DNA of 64,000 nt from Jiella flava (GTDB lineage Bacteria; Pseudomonadota; Alphaproteobacteria; Rhizobiales; Rhizobiaceae): NCBI RefSeq assembly GCF_017349315.1, contig NZ_JAFMPP010000001.1, forward strand, positions 496,001-560,000, read 5' to 3'. Under the pieces are notes generated by a model that searched no databases, had not been told where the DNA came from, and saw nothing but the letters and a program-made list of their open reading frames with translations. This document shows positions 34,746-43,677 of the stretch, one piece after another; position 1 is the first letter of the stretch, and every line of letters begins with the position of its first letter. The position numbers were made by a program, and so were the translations under genes.

Positions 34746-35657
34746 TCAGTGGTCGGTAAACAGGTGCTTCAGCCGTTCAGAAATGAAATCGACGAAAAGT
34801 CGAACCGCCGGCAACATCGCCCGACGTGAGGTGAACGCGATGTGGAAGACCGATTCCGGTCCTTGCCAATCCGGCAGCAGCGGAACGAGTTCTCCGTCGG
34901 CAATCGGCGCCGCGGTGATGACCTTGGGCAAAAAGCCGACGCCTAGGCCCCGCCGGGCCGCGTCGAGAACGACGTTGATGCTGTTCGAGGCAACCCGCGG
35001 CTCGATGCGGAATCGCTGCTCTTCGCCATGCGGCCCCTGCAACAGCAAGACCTCTTCGCTGTGCATGTCGTCGCGGCCGAGCATCGGCAAACCGCGCAGA
35101 TCGTCCAGATCGCTCATCGCCGCGCGCCCGGCGATCAGACGCGGGCTCGCGACGAAGCCGAAGCGGATCGCTCCCAGCCGCTTGACCACATAGTCGGTCT
35201 CGCCGGAAAAATCCGACCGCGCCCGAATCGCAATGTCGATCCGGTCCTCGATCAAATCGAGCCGGCGATGGGTGACGATCAGCTGGATCCGGACCTTGGG
35301 GTGCTGACCGAGAAAGGTTTCAAGCCCGTTCGAGACGATCTCCGCGGGTGCGCCCGGCGGCACACTCACCCGGAGCAAACCACGCGGCTCGCCGGCCACC
35401 TGCGCAGCCACCCGCGCCGCCTCCTCCATTTCAAGCTTGGCAGCCTGGGCGTGGCGAAACACGTCGCGGCCGATCTCGGACACTTCGAAGTGACTGGAAT
35501 TGCGCTCGATCAGCCGCACGCCGAGACGCTCCTCGAGATTGCGCACGCGGCGACTGAGCACCGATTTCGCCACCCCGAGCTCGCGGCCCGCGGCGCTGAA
35601 TCCGCGGTTTCGAACCACCGCTTCATAGAAATACAGATCGTCAAAGGTTCCGGGCAT
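34746..35657 (-). CDS. LysR-family transcriptional regulator
   Basis: 303 residues from the ATG at 35657 (MPGTFDDLYFYEAVVRNRGF), the usual length; an upstream ATG at 35723 would add 22 unlikely residues. Winged HTH in residues 1-60: FSAAGRELGVAKSVLSRRVRNLEERLGVRLIERN. The substrate domain starts near 90 with LRVSVPPGAPAEIV. The subfamily with 'GVAKSVLSRRV' resembles PcaQ/CrgA-like regulators. The MBL gene lies downstream on the same strand, 81 bp after the displaced-signal start, and the small secreted-protein gene is divergent; either could be a target. Confidence 0.88.
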   Translation of the reverse strand: MPGTFDDLYFYEAVVRNRGFSAAGRELGVAKSVLSRRVRNLEERLGVRLIERNSSHFEVSEIGRDVFRHAQAAKLEMEEAARVAAQVAGEPRGLLRVSVPPGAPAEIVSNGLETFLGQHPKVRIQLIVTHRRLDLIEDRIDIAIRARSDFSGETDYVVKRLGAIRFGFVASPRLIAGRAAMSDLDDLRGLPMLGRDDMHSEEVLLLQGPHGEEQRFRIEPRVASNSINVVLDAARRGLGVGFLPKVITAAPIADGELVPLLPDWQGPESVFHIAFTSRRAMLPAVRLFVDFISERLKHLFTDH

Positions 35658-35882
35658 GGGTGGTTCCGGGCGTGGGTAGTTCCGGGCGTGGCCGTTCTCT
35701 GATTGGAACAAGGCGTCTCTCAAATGCCTCTAGCGGGCCATTCGTTCCAACATAAGTCCAGGACATCGGTCGACCCACCGATCCGGCCGGGGCCTTTGAC
35801 CCACCGCGATCGCTCCGACCAACCGCGATTCAGGCCATCAGGCTGCATCGCGATGTCTTGTTTTGAAGGAAAGGCGAAAGCC

Positions 35883-36203
35883 ATGAAAACTCTGACCGCA
35901 TTGTCCACCGCCCTTGTCGCCGGCGGTCTCGCCCTCGCACCGGCCGTCGCCTCGGCGGCGCCGCAAAACCTGCCGGGCGCGCCGTACAACGACAATGTCG
36001 ATCCGCAGAATCTCGCGCCGATCCAGCACCAGCCGACGCCGGACAATGTCATGATCCCCGGATCGAGCGAATCAAGCCGCCTCTACAGCGCGCAGATCCG
36101 CGACACGGTTGCGGCCTCGAACGGCCGCAACTTCGTCCCAACCAAAGAGGACGAGAGCCCGTCCTCGACGGTCCTGGTCCCTGGATCGTCCGCGACTTTC
36201 TGA
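35883..36203 (+). CDS. Small secreted protein with repeated PGSS motif
   Basis: 106 residues. Signal peptide MKTLTALSTALVAGGLALAP with cleavage near ASA-AP; ribosome site GAAGGAAAGG upstream. The mature part is proline/asparagine/serine-rich and has two matching turns, NVMIPGSSESS (about residue 55) and TVLVPGSSATF at the C-terminus. No cysteines. Family not recognised. Probably periplasmic or exported. Confidence 0.6.
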   Translation: MKTLTALSTALVAGGLALAPAVASAAPQNLPGAPYNDNVDPQNLAPIQHQPTPDNVMIPGSSESSRLYSAQIRDTVAASNGRNFVPTKEDESPSSTVLVPGSSATF

Positions 36204-36556
36204 TTCGGAGCCCGCCATTTCGATCGTCGGTTTGTCCACCCGGCGATCGGACCGGCCCGGAAATCGGCGACGATTTTCGGGCCACCATGGGTCGGAACCA
36301 GGCGCGGTCGTCCCCAAAGCCCCTCAGGGACCGTGCCTTCGCGCTCTCGGCCGGTCGCTGGCCGAGAGCGCTGTTTTCGAAACGCAACGAAGCGGTTGCC
36401 CGATCGGCAGACGCCGCCTAGATGTCATCTCGTCATATCTTGCCTATAGATGCCGACGGGTTCGCCCGCGCGTGGCAAGCGTAAGGTCGAGCGTCCCTCC
36501 ATGCCGTCACAAACGACGCGGCGATCCGATCTCCAACCGCGAAGGCCGCCGTCCCT
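36204..36556. other. 353-bp intergenic region with REP copy
   Basis: Contains a REP-like palindrome at 36254-36283 and, further on, the leader of the MFS gene. A very long alternative open frame spans this region and the MFS gene but is a GC-rich shadow. No gene supported. Confidence 0.45.
36254..36283. repeat. REP-like palindrome, copy 2
   Basis: GGCCCGGAAATCG, loop GCGA, CGATTTTCGGGCC: one G-T position in 13. Lies 50 nt after the secreted-protein stop and could stabilise or end that transcript. Confidence 0.65.
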
Positions 36557-37948
36557 GTGAAACGCATCGTCCCGATCGTCCTGGCCGTTGCGCTGTTCAT
36601 GGAGAACATGGACTCCACCGTGATCGCGACATCGCTGCCGGCGATCGCCCGCGACATCGGCACCAGTCCGATCGCCTTGAAGCTGGCCCTGACGAGCTAT
36701 TACGTCGCGCTCGCCATCTTCATTCCGATCTCCGGCCGCATCGCCGATCGCTACGGCGCCCGGCTGGTGTTTCGCCTTGCTATCGCGGTGTTCGTCGCCG
36801 GCTCGCTTGCCTGTGCCACGGTCAGCTCGCTCGAGGGCTTTGTCGCGGCGCGGTTTCTGCAGGGCATGGGCGGCGCGATGATGACGCCAGTCGGCCGGCT
36901 GCTGTTGGTGCGGGCCGTGCCGAAATCCGACCTCGTCGACGCCATGGCCTGGTTCACCATCCCGGCGTTGATCGGTCCGCTGCTCGGTCCGCCGATCGGC
37001 GGCGCCATCGCCACCTTTGCCGACTGGCGCTGGATTTTTCTCATCAATCTGCCGATCGGGATCGCCGGCATCATCCTTGCCGGCCGCTTTTTGCCCTGGA
37101 TCGAGACCATTCCCAGCATTCGCTTCGACCTGCCCGGCTTTCTGCTGTCGGGCTTTGCCTGCGCCGGTCTGGTCTTTGGCTTTTCCATCGTCTCGTTGCC
37201 TGCGCTGCCGCCCCTTTACGGCTTGGCGCTGGCCGCGGCGGGGTTGATTTCGGGGCTGGTCTTCGTGCGTTATGCCCTCACCACCCAGGAGCCACTGCTG
37301 CGCCTCAGGCTGTTAAAAACCCCGACGCTGCGCGCGGCGATCGTCGGCGGCACGCTGTTTCGCATCGGTTCGGGCGCCGTTCCCTTTCTGCTGCCGCTGA
37401 TGCTGCAGCTGGGCTTCGGCTACACACCGCTGCGATCGGGGCTCGTAACCTGTGTCTCGATCGGCGGCGCCTTGATGATGAAGTTTCTCGCCAAGCCGAT
37501 TTTGACGCGGTTCGGCTTTCGCCGCACGTTGATCGCGACCTCCCTCGTCGGCGGTTGCATGACCGCGATGATCGGCATTTTCAGCCCGAACTGGCCGGTG
37601 CCCGGCGTGGTCGCATTGCTGCTTGTCGGCGGCTTCTTCCGATCGCTGTTCTTCACCTCGCTCAACACCATGGCCTTCGCCGATCTGACGAAGCGGGATT
37701 CGGGCGATGCGACCGCCATGCTCGGCGCGGTTCAGCAGATCTCGGTGGCCTTCGGGGTGGCGCTCGCCGGCGGCATTCTCGAACTCGGCATGGCGATCAA
37801 CCGTATGACCACGGTGAGTATTACCGACTTCACCATGGCCTTCTGCACGGTGGGAACGGTTACCGCCATGGCGGTGTTCGCCTTCATCGCCCTGCCGGCC
37901 AACGCCGGAGATGAAGTTGCCGGCCGCCGCCGGGTGCCGGCTGAATAA
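36557..37948 (+). CDS. MFS transporter, EmrB/QacA-type drug exporter
   Basis: 463 residues, GTG start. Hydrophobic throughout, with 12-14 membrane segments. Motif near residue 12: FMENMDSTVIATSLPAIA, the D-x-[ST]-x-x-x-x-[AS]-L-P-x-I-A signature of the DHA2 family; motif A G-R-I-A-D-R-Y-G-A-R near 60; motif C-like IGPLLGPPIGGAI near 139; DWRWIFLINLP near 155. Proton-driven efflux of drugs or metabolites from the inner membrane is likely; substrate unknown. No membrane-fusion partner gene adjoins it. The Ppx-RlmE operon is convergent. Confidence 0.88.
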   Translation: MKRIVPIVLAVALFMENMDSTVIATSLPAIARDIGTSPIALKLALTSYYVALAIFIPISGRIADRYGARLVFRLAIAVFVAGSLACATVSSLEGFVAARFLQGMGGAMMTPVGRLLLVRAVPKSDLVDAMAWFTIPALIGPLLGPPIGGAIATFADWRWIFLINLPIGIAGIILAGRFLPWIETIPSIRFDLPGFLLSGFACAGLVFGFSIVSLPALPPLYGLALAAAGLISGLVFVRYALTTQEPLLRLRLLKTPTLRAAIVGGTLFRIGSGAVPFLLPLMLQLGFGYTPLRSGLVTCVSIGGALMMKFLAKPILTRFGFRRTLIATSLVGGCMTAMIGIFSPNWPVPGVVALLLVGGFFRSLFFTSLNTMAFADLTKRDSGDATAMLGAVQQISVAFGVALAGGILELGMAINRMTTVSITDFTMAFCTVGTVTAMAVFAFIALPANAGDEVAGRRRVPAE

Positions 37949-37980
37949 GGCCGCCGATCAACCGAGCGGGCCGGCCTTTT
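37947..37980. terminator. Likely terminator between MFS gene and rlmE
   Basis: AAGGCCG and CGGCCTT arms around an 18-nt GC-rich loop, followed by a short T-run on the plus strand; the A-rich left flank would give a T-run on the minus strand. The rlmE stop lies in its loop, so it may serve both convergent genes. Confidence 0.5.
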
Positions 37981-38698
37981 CACCATCATCCTCACCCGTG
38001 TCGCCGTCGCTGTCCTCACGGCGGCCCTTGAACCCCTTGGCGAGAATGAACAGCTCGACCGAGCCGTCGCGCGAGGCCGGCGGCTTGACGTGATGAACCG
38101 AGGTGAAATTCTGCTTCAGGAGCGTCAGGACATCGTTCTCGGTGCCGCCCTGAAAGGTTTTGGCGAGGAAGTGCCCGCCGGGCTTTAAGGTCCGGATGGC
38201 GAAATCCGCCGCGACCTCGCACAGATGCATGGTGCGCAAATGATCGGTGCGGCGGTGGCCGGTGGTTGGCGCCGCCATATCGGAGAGCACGATATCCGGC
38301 GCCCGGCCGAGCGTGTCGATCAGCATCTGCGGCGCCGCATCGTCGAGAAAATCCATCTCCAGGATCGTCGCCCCGGCCACCGGCTCGACCGCCAGATAGT
38401 CGATCCCGACGACGCCGATGGACTCGCTGGTCGAGCCGGTCCGCTCGACCGCGACCTGGCTCCAGCCACCGGGCGCGGCGCCGAGATCGACCACCGCCTG
38501 GCCGCGCTTCAAAAGCTTGTAGCGATCGTCGATCTCGATCAGCTTATAGGCGGCGCGGGCGCGGTAGCCGTCGGCCTTGGCCCGGCGCACATAGGGATCG
38601 TTCAAATGCCGCTCGAGCCAGCGCCGCGACGAGGCCTTGATGCCGCGCTTCTTCTTGACACGAACCGTCATGCCGCGATCGTCGCCGCGTCCTGCCAT
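37958..38698 (-). CDS. rlmE: 23S rRNA (uridine-2'-O-)-methyltransferase RlmE/FtsJ
   Basis: 246 residues from the ATG at 38698. Methylates U2552 of 23S rRNA with SAM during large-subunit assembly. The SAM loop [18 protein letters not shown] is near residue 69; the K-D-K-E-type catalytic set is visible as K in AAYKLIEID (about 52), D in [18 protein letters not shown] (about 135), K in [12 protein letters not shown] (about 178) and E in [13 protein letters not shown] (about 215). The N-terminal [21 protein letters not shown] is the basic RNA-binding start seen in alpha-proteobacteria. ATG overlaps the ppx stop (TAATG), so it is translationally coupled. Confidence 0.94.
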   Translation of the reverse strand: MAGRGDDRGMTVRVKKKRGIKASSRRWLERHLNDPYVRRAKADGYRARAAYKLIEIDDRYKLLKRGQAVVDLGAAPGGWSQVAVERTGSTSESIGVVGIDYLAVEPVAGATILEMDFLDDAAPQMLIDTLGRAPDIVLSDMAAPTTGHRRTDHLRTMHLCEVAADFAIRTLKPGGHFLAKTFQGGTENDVLTLLKQNFTSVHHVKPPASRDGSVELFILAKGFKGRREDSDGDTGEDDGEKAGPLG

Positions 38699-40269
38699 TA
38701 TTTGCCTCGTCGTCCGTCCCGGCGGCGCCAGACGCCGTCGGCCACCATCATTTCGGTCAACAGCCCTTCGCGCAATCCGCGATCGGCGACCCTGAGCGCC
38801 CGCGCCGGCCACATCCGCCGGATCGCCTCGAAGATGGCGCAGCCGGCCAGCACCAGATCGGCCCGATCCGAGCCGATGCAGGGATTGGCGACCCGCTCCT
38901 CGAAACTCCAGCCGGAAATCGTCTTCACCAGCGCGTCAGCATCGTCTGCGGTCAGCCACAGCCCGTCCACCTGGCGGCGATCGTAGCGTTCGAGGTTGAG
39001 ATGGACGCCGGCCAGCGTCGTCACCGTTCCCGACGTGCCGAGGAGATGGAAATTCTCCGTTCCGACCAGGTCCTTCAGCTTGTCCCGATTGGGAAAGTCC
39101 TCGATCAGCGCGATCGTCTCGGTGACCATGCGCTCGAAGATTTCCGGCGTCACATTGCGGCCGCCATGGCGCTCGGCGAGCGTGACCACGCCGACCGGCA
39201 GCGAGGTCCAAGCCACGATCCGGCTCGCCAGCCGCCGCGTATGCGGCCCACGCAGATCGAGCAGGGCGATCTCGGAGGAGCCGCCGCCGATATCGAACAG
39301 CACCGCGCCCCGCGCCTTGCGATCGATCAGCGAGCCGCAGCCCGAAACCGCCAGCCGCGCTTCGGTCTCGCGCGAGACGATTTCCAGCGACAGACCCGTG
39401 CGGGCGGTGACCTCTTCGATGAATTCCGCGCCGTTGGCCGCCGCCCGGCAGGCCTCGGTGGCGATCAGCCGGGTGCGATTGACCTCGCGCGCCGCGATCT
39501 TCTGGGCGCAGACGGTCAGCGCCGCCGTCGCCCGGTCCATGGCACCGCGCGACAGGCTGCCGGTGCGCCCGAGACCTTCGCCGAGCCGGACGATCCGCGA
39601 AAAGGCGTCGATCACCCGGAACTGGCCAGGGCGCGTCGGCACCGCGATCAGGAGGCGGCAGTTGTTGGTGCCAAGATCGAGCGCGGCGTAAACCTGTGGC
39701 TTGTCGCGCTGCGACGCGACGATCGCCGGCGTGCCGGCCTGTGGCCCATCCATCTGGGTCTGGGCAACGGCGCCGGGCCGGCCATCGCGTCGGGCCGTAT
39801 CGCTGCGGTTCGGATTGCGACCGGGCTCGCCCCTGCCACGCGCCTTGGCTGGAGAAAGGGCACCGGCACGCTTACTCTCCGAACACTTGTCCTCTCCAGC
39901 TTCGCCAGATGACACCTCACCGCGGCGCGGCCGCGCATATTTGCGGGCACCACGCGGCATTCCCGCCGGATGAGCGGCCGGGCGGGCCGGTTCCTGTGGG
40001 GCAGCGCTCGCCGCATCCGGCTTCTTCCGGCTCTTGCGCCGACGCCGTCGCTGACGTTTGGTCAACGGGGCAACGTCAAGAGCCGCATTCGCCTCCGCCC
40101 GGGACTCGCCCGCTCTTTCGGCACCACCGCCCGCGTAATCCCGCGGAAAGTTGCGACACGCGTCGCGATCCGATCCGCCGACATGCCGATGCCCGGCTCC
40201 GAAGGCGACGTCCTCATGAGCTATCTGCGGCCGGTGCCGATGTCTCCCCGAATCGTCATGGTCACTCAC
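38698..40269 (-). CDS. ppx: Exopolyphosphatase / guanosine pentaphosphate phosphohydrolase (Ppx/GppA)
   Basis: 523 residues, GTG start. The actin-like ATPase-fold domain begins near residue 191: [19 protein letters not shown] (phosphate 1), followed by [18 protein letters not shown] near 300, [18 protein letters not shown] near 320 and [12 protein letters not shown] near 405. It removes terminal phosphates from polyphosphate or pppGpp. The first 190 residues are an unusual low-complexity, strongly basic extension ([16 protein letters not shown] near 70) absent from most Ppx proteins; it may be an alternative far-upstream start, but a real arginine-rich tail is plausible in this order. Upstream of rlmE in the same operon. 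Confidence 0.9.
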   Translation of the reverse strand: MSDHDDSGRHRHRPQIAHEDVAFGAGHRHVGGSDRDACRNFPRDYAGGGAERAGESRAEANAALDVAPLTKRQRRRRRKSRKKPDAASAAPQEPARPAAHPAGMPRGARKYARPRRGEVSSGEAGEDKCSESKRAGALSPAKARGRGEPGRNPNRSDTARRDGRPGAVAQTQMDGPQAGTPAIVASQRDKPQVYAALDLGTNNCRLLIAVPTRPGQFRVIDAFSRIVRLGEGLGRTGSLSRGAMDRATAALTVCAQKIAAREVNRTRLIATEACRAAANGAEFIEEVTARTGLSLEIVSRETEARLAVSGCGSLIDRKARGAVLFDIGGGSSEIALLDLRGPHTRRLASRIVAWTSLPVGVVTLAERHGGRNVTPEIFERMVTETIALIEDFPNRDKLKDLVGTENFHLLGTSGTVTTLAGVHLNLERYDRRQVDGLWLTADDADALVKTISGWSFEERVANPCIGSDRADLVLAGCAIFEAIRRMWPARALRVADRGLREGLLTEMMVADGVWRRRDGRRGK

Positions 40270-40545
40270 ACGATCTCTCCGGCGCGAAACAGCGGATTTT
40301 CGCGTTCCATAGCGCCATTTGTTTCAGTTTCTCACTAAGTGTAACAGGCCGAAGGGGAAGCACAAGAGCGGGCTTGCCGGGCAAAACGGCGCTCCACATC
40401 CGGTTTCGACCCGCTGCGACGAGCACCGCGACGATCCCATCGATCCGATCTGGTCGATCATCATGCTCGGTGAGCGGGACAGAAAGCGGTGAGCGGGCAC
40501 AGTCCGGCCGATGCGAATCAAAGCGGCAGGCTTTAAACTCTTGGA

Positions 40546-43500
40546 ATGTCACCGACCGTCTTCTCGATCCCGCCGGGCAAGCCGTTTTTGAGGACTCTCG
40601 CCGAAGCGCTTCTCTCCGGCCGTCTGATCGAGAGCTTTCGCTATGACGGCGACCCGCTGCGGCTTGCCGACGTCACCATCTATCTCCCGAGCCGGCGCGC
40701 CGCGCGCAGCCTCAGCGGAGCCTTCACCGACGCGCTCGGCGGCCAGACCGCGATCTTGCCGCGGATTCGTCCGATCGGCGATGGCGACGAGGCCGGCATT
40801 TTCGCCGCCCGGACAGACGCGCCAGGCACCGCCCTGCCGGCCATGCCCGAACTCGAACGCCGGCTCTGCCTCGCCCGGCTCGCCCGCCAATGGCGCCATC
40901 TCGCCGATCGGGTTCCAGGCGAAACCTTGGCGGACGACACGCCTGAGCGCATCACCTCGGCCTCGGAAGCCTTGTGGCTCGCGGGCGGTCTCGGCGCGCT
41001 GCTCGACGAGTTCGAGACCGAGGGCACCGCGTTTGAGACGCTCGCAGACCTCGCCCCGGAAGCCTTGGCAGCCTGGTGGCAGACTACCTTGTCGTTTCTC
41101 GAAATCATCACCACGCATTGGCCGGCCTTTTTGAGCGCCCGTGGCGTCAGCAGCGAAGCGGCGGCAAAGAATGCCTGGCTGCGCGACGAGACGGCGCGGC
41201 TGCGGGCCGGCGCCACCCGAGGGCCGGTGATCCTCGCCGGTTCGACCGCCACCGCGCCGGAAACCATCGAGTTGATGCAGGCCGTCGCTTATCTGCCGAA
41301 CGGCGCGCTCGTCCTGCCGGGGCTTGATCGGCACATCGGCAGCCACGGCTTTTCGGCGATCGATCGCGATCGCGCCATCGCCGCGCCCGGTCATCCGCAA
41401 TACGGCCTGAAGCGCATCCTCACCCGCTTTGCCATGGCGCCCGAGGCCGTGCGGCATCTCGATGAGGGCTTGTCGCCCGCCCTCGCCGCGCGCGAAGCCT
41501 TCCTCGCCAGCGCGCTTCGCCCGGCCGAGACGACCGCGCTGTGGGCAGAGGAGGCCCAGCGCTTCGGCCCAAACGTCCTTGACGACGTCGCCCTGATCGA
41601 AGCGAGCGAGCCGCGGGTCGAGGCGCTGGCGATCGCCGTTGCGATGCGCGAGGCGTTGGAGGAGCCCGGCGCGACCGCGGCGCTGATCACCCCCGATCGG
41701 CGGTTGGCCCGCCGGGTTCTGGCCGAGCTCGAACGCTTCGGCATCACCGCCAATGATTCCGCCGGCCGGCCGCTGGCGACCACCGCCCCCGGCACGCTGC
41801 TCGCCAGCCTGTTGCAGGTGGCGCTGGAGCCGGGCGACCCGGTCGCCCTACTCGGTCTGTTGAAACATCCGCTCTGCCGCCTCGGCCGCAGCGCGATCAA
41901 CGCCCGCAACGCCGCCCGAGCGATCGAGCTGATCGCGGTCCGAGGCACGGTCGAAATCGCCGACGGCGCTGATCTCGGGGCGATCGTCAGGCGCCGGATC
42001 GCAGCGATCGAAGCGCTCCCCGCGGGCGAGGCGGCCAAGCTCATCACCCGACCGGCGCGTAATGTGAAAGCCGCCGAATACCCGGCTGCCAGCCAGTTTG
42101 CCGAAGATTTTTCGGCGGCGCTGCGCCCGCTCACCGCCCTGCGCAAGGCCGAACCGCAGGAGCTGCCGGCCTTTGCCGTGGCGTTGACAGAAGCGTTGGA
42201 GACACTCGCCAGAGACGACAGCGGCGGCTCGAAGACGCTCTATGCCGGCGAGAACGGCGCGGCGCTCGTCCAATTCCTGTCCGATCTCGTCGCCGCACCG
42301 GAAACCGGCTTCGCCTTCCCGGCGCGCGAACTGCCCGATGCGATCGCGGCGCTGATCGCCGGCGTCAGCGTCAAGCCGCGCGGCGGCCTTTCGGCCCGCG
42401 CCTTCGTTCTCGGCACGCTGGAGGCGCGCCTCGAAAGCGTCGATACGGCGATCCTCGGATCCTTGAACGAAGGCGTCTGGCCGGCCGGCGCCCAAAGCGG
42501 CGCCTTTCTCTCCCGGCTGATGCGGCGGGAAATCGCGCTCGATCCCCCGGAGCGGCGGATCGGCCTTGCCGCCCACGACTTCTGGATGGCGATGGGCGCC
42601 AAGCGAGTAATCATGACCCGCTCGCGCCGCGTCGACGGCGCGCCGGCCATCGCCTCGCGCTGGCTGCAGCGGCTGACGACGCTGGCCGGCCCGGACGTGA
42701 CTCGGACAATGAGCGCGCGGGGTGCCGCCTATCTGGTCGCCGCCGACGCGCTGGAGACCGCGACGGATCAGCCGCGCATTCCCCGCCCCGAACCGCGTCC
42801 GCCGCTCGAAAGCCGGCCGCGCCGCTATTCGGTCACCGAGGTCGAGACGCTGATCCGCGACCCCTACGCTCTTCACGCCCGGCGCATTCTCAAGCTGGAA
42901 CCGCTGCCACCCTTGATGCGCGCGCCGCACGCGGCCGAACGCGGCAGTCTGATCCATGCGATCCTTGCCGACTTCGTCATCAAGGGGATCGATCCGAACG
43001 CGCCAAACGCCGTCGAGGCGTTGACGCTGATCGCCCGCGAGCATTTCGACCGCGAAGCGCTGCCGGGCGAGATCGAAGCCGTGTGGTGGCCACGGATGGT
43101 CGGCACGATCGGCGATTTTCTCGCCTGGGAGCGGGCGCGCGACGGCGACATTGCCGAACGCCTCGCCGAGCGCGGCGGGGCGAGCGAATTTCCGTCGATC
43201 GGCGTCACACTGACCGGCCGCTCGGACCGGATCGACCGGTTGAAGGACGGCCATCTCGTCATCCTCGATTTCAAGACCGGCACCAGGCCGTCGGTGCGCC
43301 AGGCCCGCGCGCTGCTCGCGCCGCAGCTGGCCCTCGAAGGCGGCATGGCGATGCGCGGCGATTTTGAGGGAACCAAGCCCGGTGAAATCATCGCCGATCT
43401 GGCCTATGTGCGGCTGCGCGAGCGCGAATTGAAGGAAGAAGGGCTGGAGACTGCCGGCACCAAGGCGATCCAGCCCTGCGATCCGACGGAGCTGTCGGAG

Positions 43501-43677
43501 CGGGCGATCCGCCGTTTCGAGGGGCTCGCCGCCAGGTTCCTGAAGCGCGAAACCGCCTTCGGATCGCGGCTGCGGCCGATCCTCGCCGGCGAGACCTCCG
43601 GCGACTACGATCATCTCGCCCGGGTCAAAGAATGGTCGGTCGCCGGCGGCGAAGATAGCGAAGGAGAGGTCGAATGA
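40546..43677 (+). CDS. addB: Double-strand break repair protein AddB
   Basis: 1043 residues. The non-Walker helicase-like subunit of the alpha-proteobacterial AddAB nuclease-helicase, which resects DNA ends and loads RecA. N-terminal VFSIPPGKPFLRTLAEALLS and LADVTIYLPSRRAARSL are diagnostic of the family. The C-terminal PD-(D/E)xK nuclease shows ERGSLIHAILADFVIKG near residue 802, and LVILDFKTGTRPSVRQA near 905 with the catalytic D and K. No four-cysteine Fe-S pattern is visible. Its stop overlaps the addA start by 4 nt. Confidence 0.95.
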   Translation: MSPTVFSIPPGKPFLRTLAEALLSGRLIESFRYDGDPLRLADVTIYLPSRRAARSLSGAFTDALGGQTAILPRIRPIGDGDEAGIFAARTDAPGTALPAMPELERRLCLARLARQWRHLADRVPGETLADDTPERITSASEALWLAGGLGALLDEFETEGTAFETLADLAPEALAAWWQTTLSFLEIITTHWPAFLSARGVSSEAAAKNAWLRDETARLRAGATRGPVILAGSTATAPETIELMQAVAYLPNGALVLPGLDRHIGSHGFSAIDRDRAIAAPGHPQYGLKRILTRFAMAPEAVRHLDEGLSPALAAREAFLASALRPAETTALWAEEAQRFGPNVLDDVALIEASEPRVEALAIAVAMREALEEPGATAALITPDRRLARRVLAELERFGITANDSAGRPLATTAPGTLLASLLQVALEPGDPVALLGLLKHPLCRLGRSAINARNAARAIELIAVRGTVEIADGADLGAIVRRRIAAIEALPAGEAAKLITRPARNVKAAEYPAASQFAEDFSAALRPLTALRKAEPQELPAFAVALTEALETLARDDSGGSKTLYAGENGAALVQFLSDLVAAPETGFAFPARELPDAIAALIAGVSVKPRGGLSARAFVLGTLEARLESVDTAILGSLNEGVWPAGAQSGAFLSRLMRREIALDPPERRIGLAAHDFWMAMGAKRVIMTRSRRVDGAPAIASRWLQRLTTLAGPDVTRTMSARGAAYLVAADALETATDQPRIPRPEPRPPLESRPRRYSVTEVETLIRDPYALHARRILKLEPLPPLMRAPHAAERGSLIHAILADFVIKGIDPNAPNAVEALTLIAREHFDREALPGEIEAVWWPRMVGTIGDFLAWERARDGDIAERLAERGGASEFPSIGVTLTGRSDRIDRLKDGHLVILDFKTGTRPSVRQARALLAPQLALEGGMAMRGDFEGTKPGEIIADLAYVRLRERELKEEGLETAGTKAIQPCDPTELSERAIRRFEGLAARFLKRETAFGSRLRPILAGETSGDYDHLARVKEWSVAGGEDSEGEVE

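Noticed and set aside
36109-37914. A 601-residue open frame overlapping the MFS gene
   Set aside because: Arginine- and alanine-rich composition typical of a GC-rich shadow frame; the overlapping MFS frame has clear membrane segments and family motifs.
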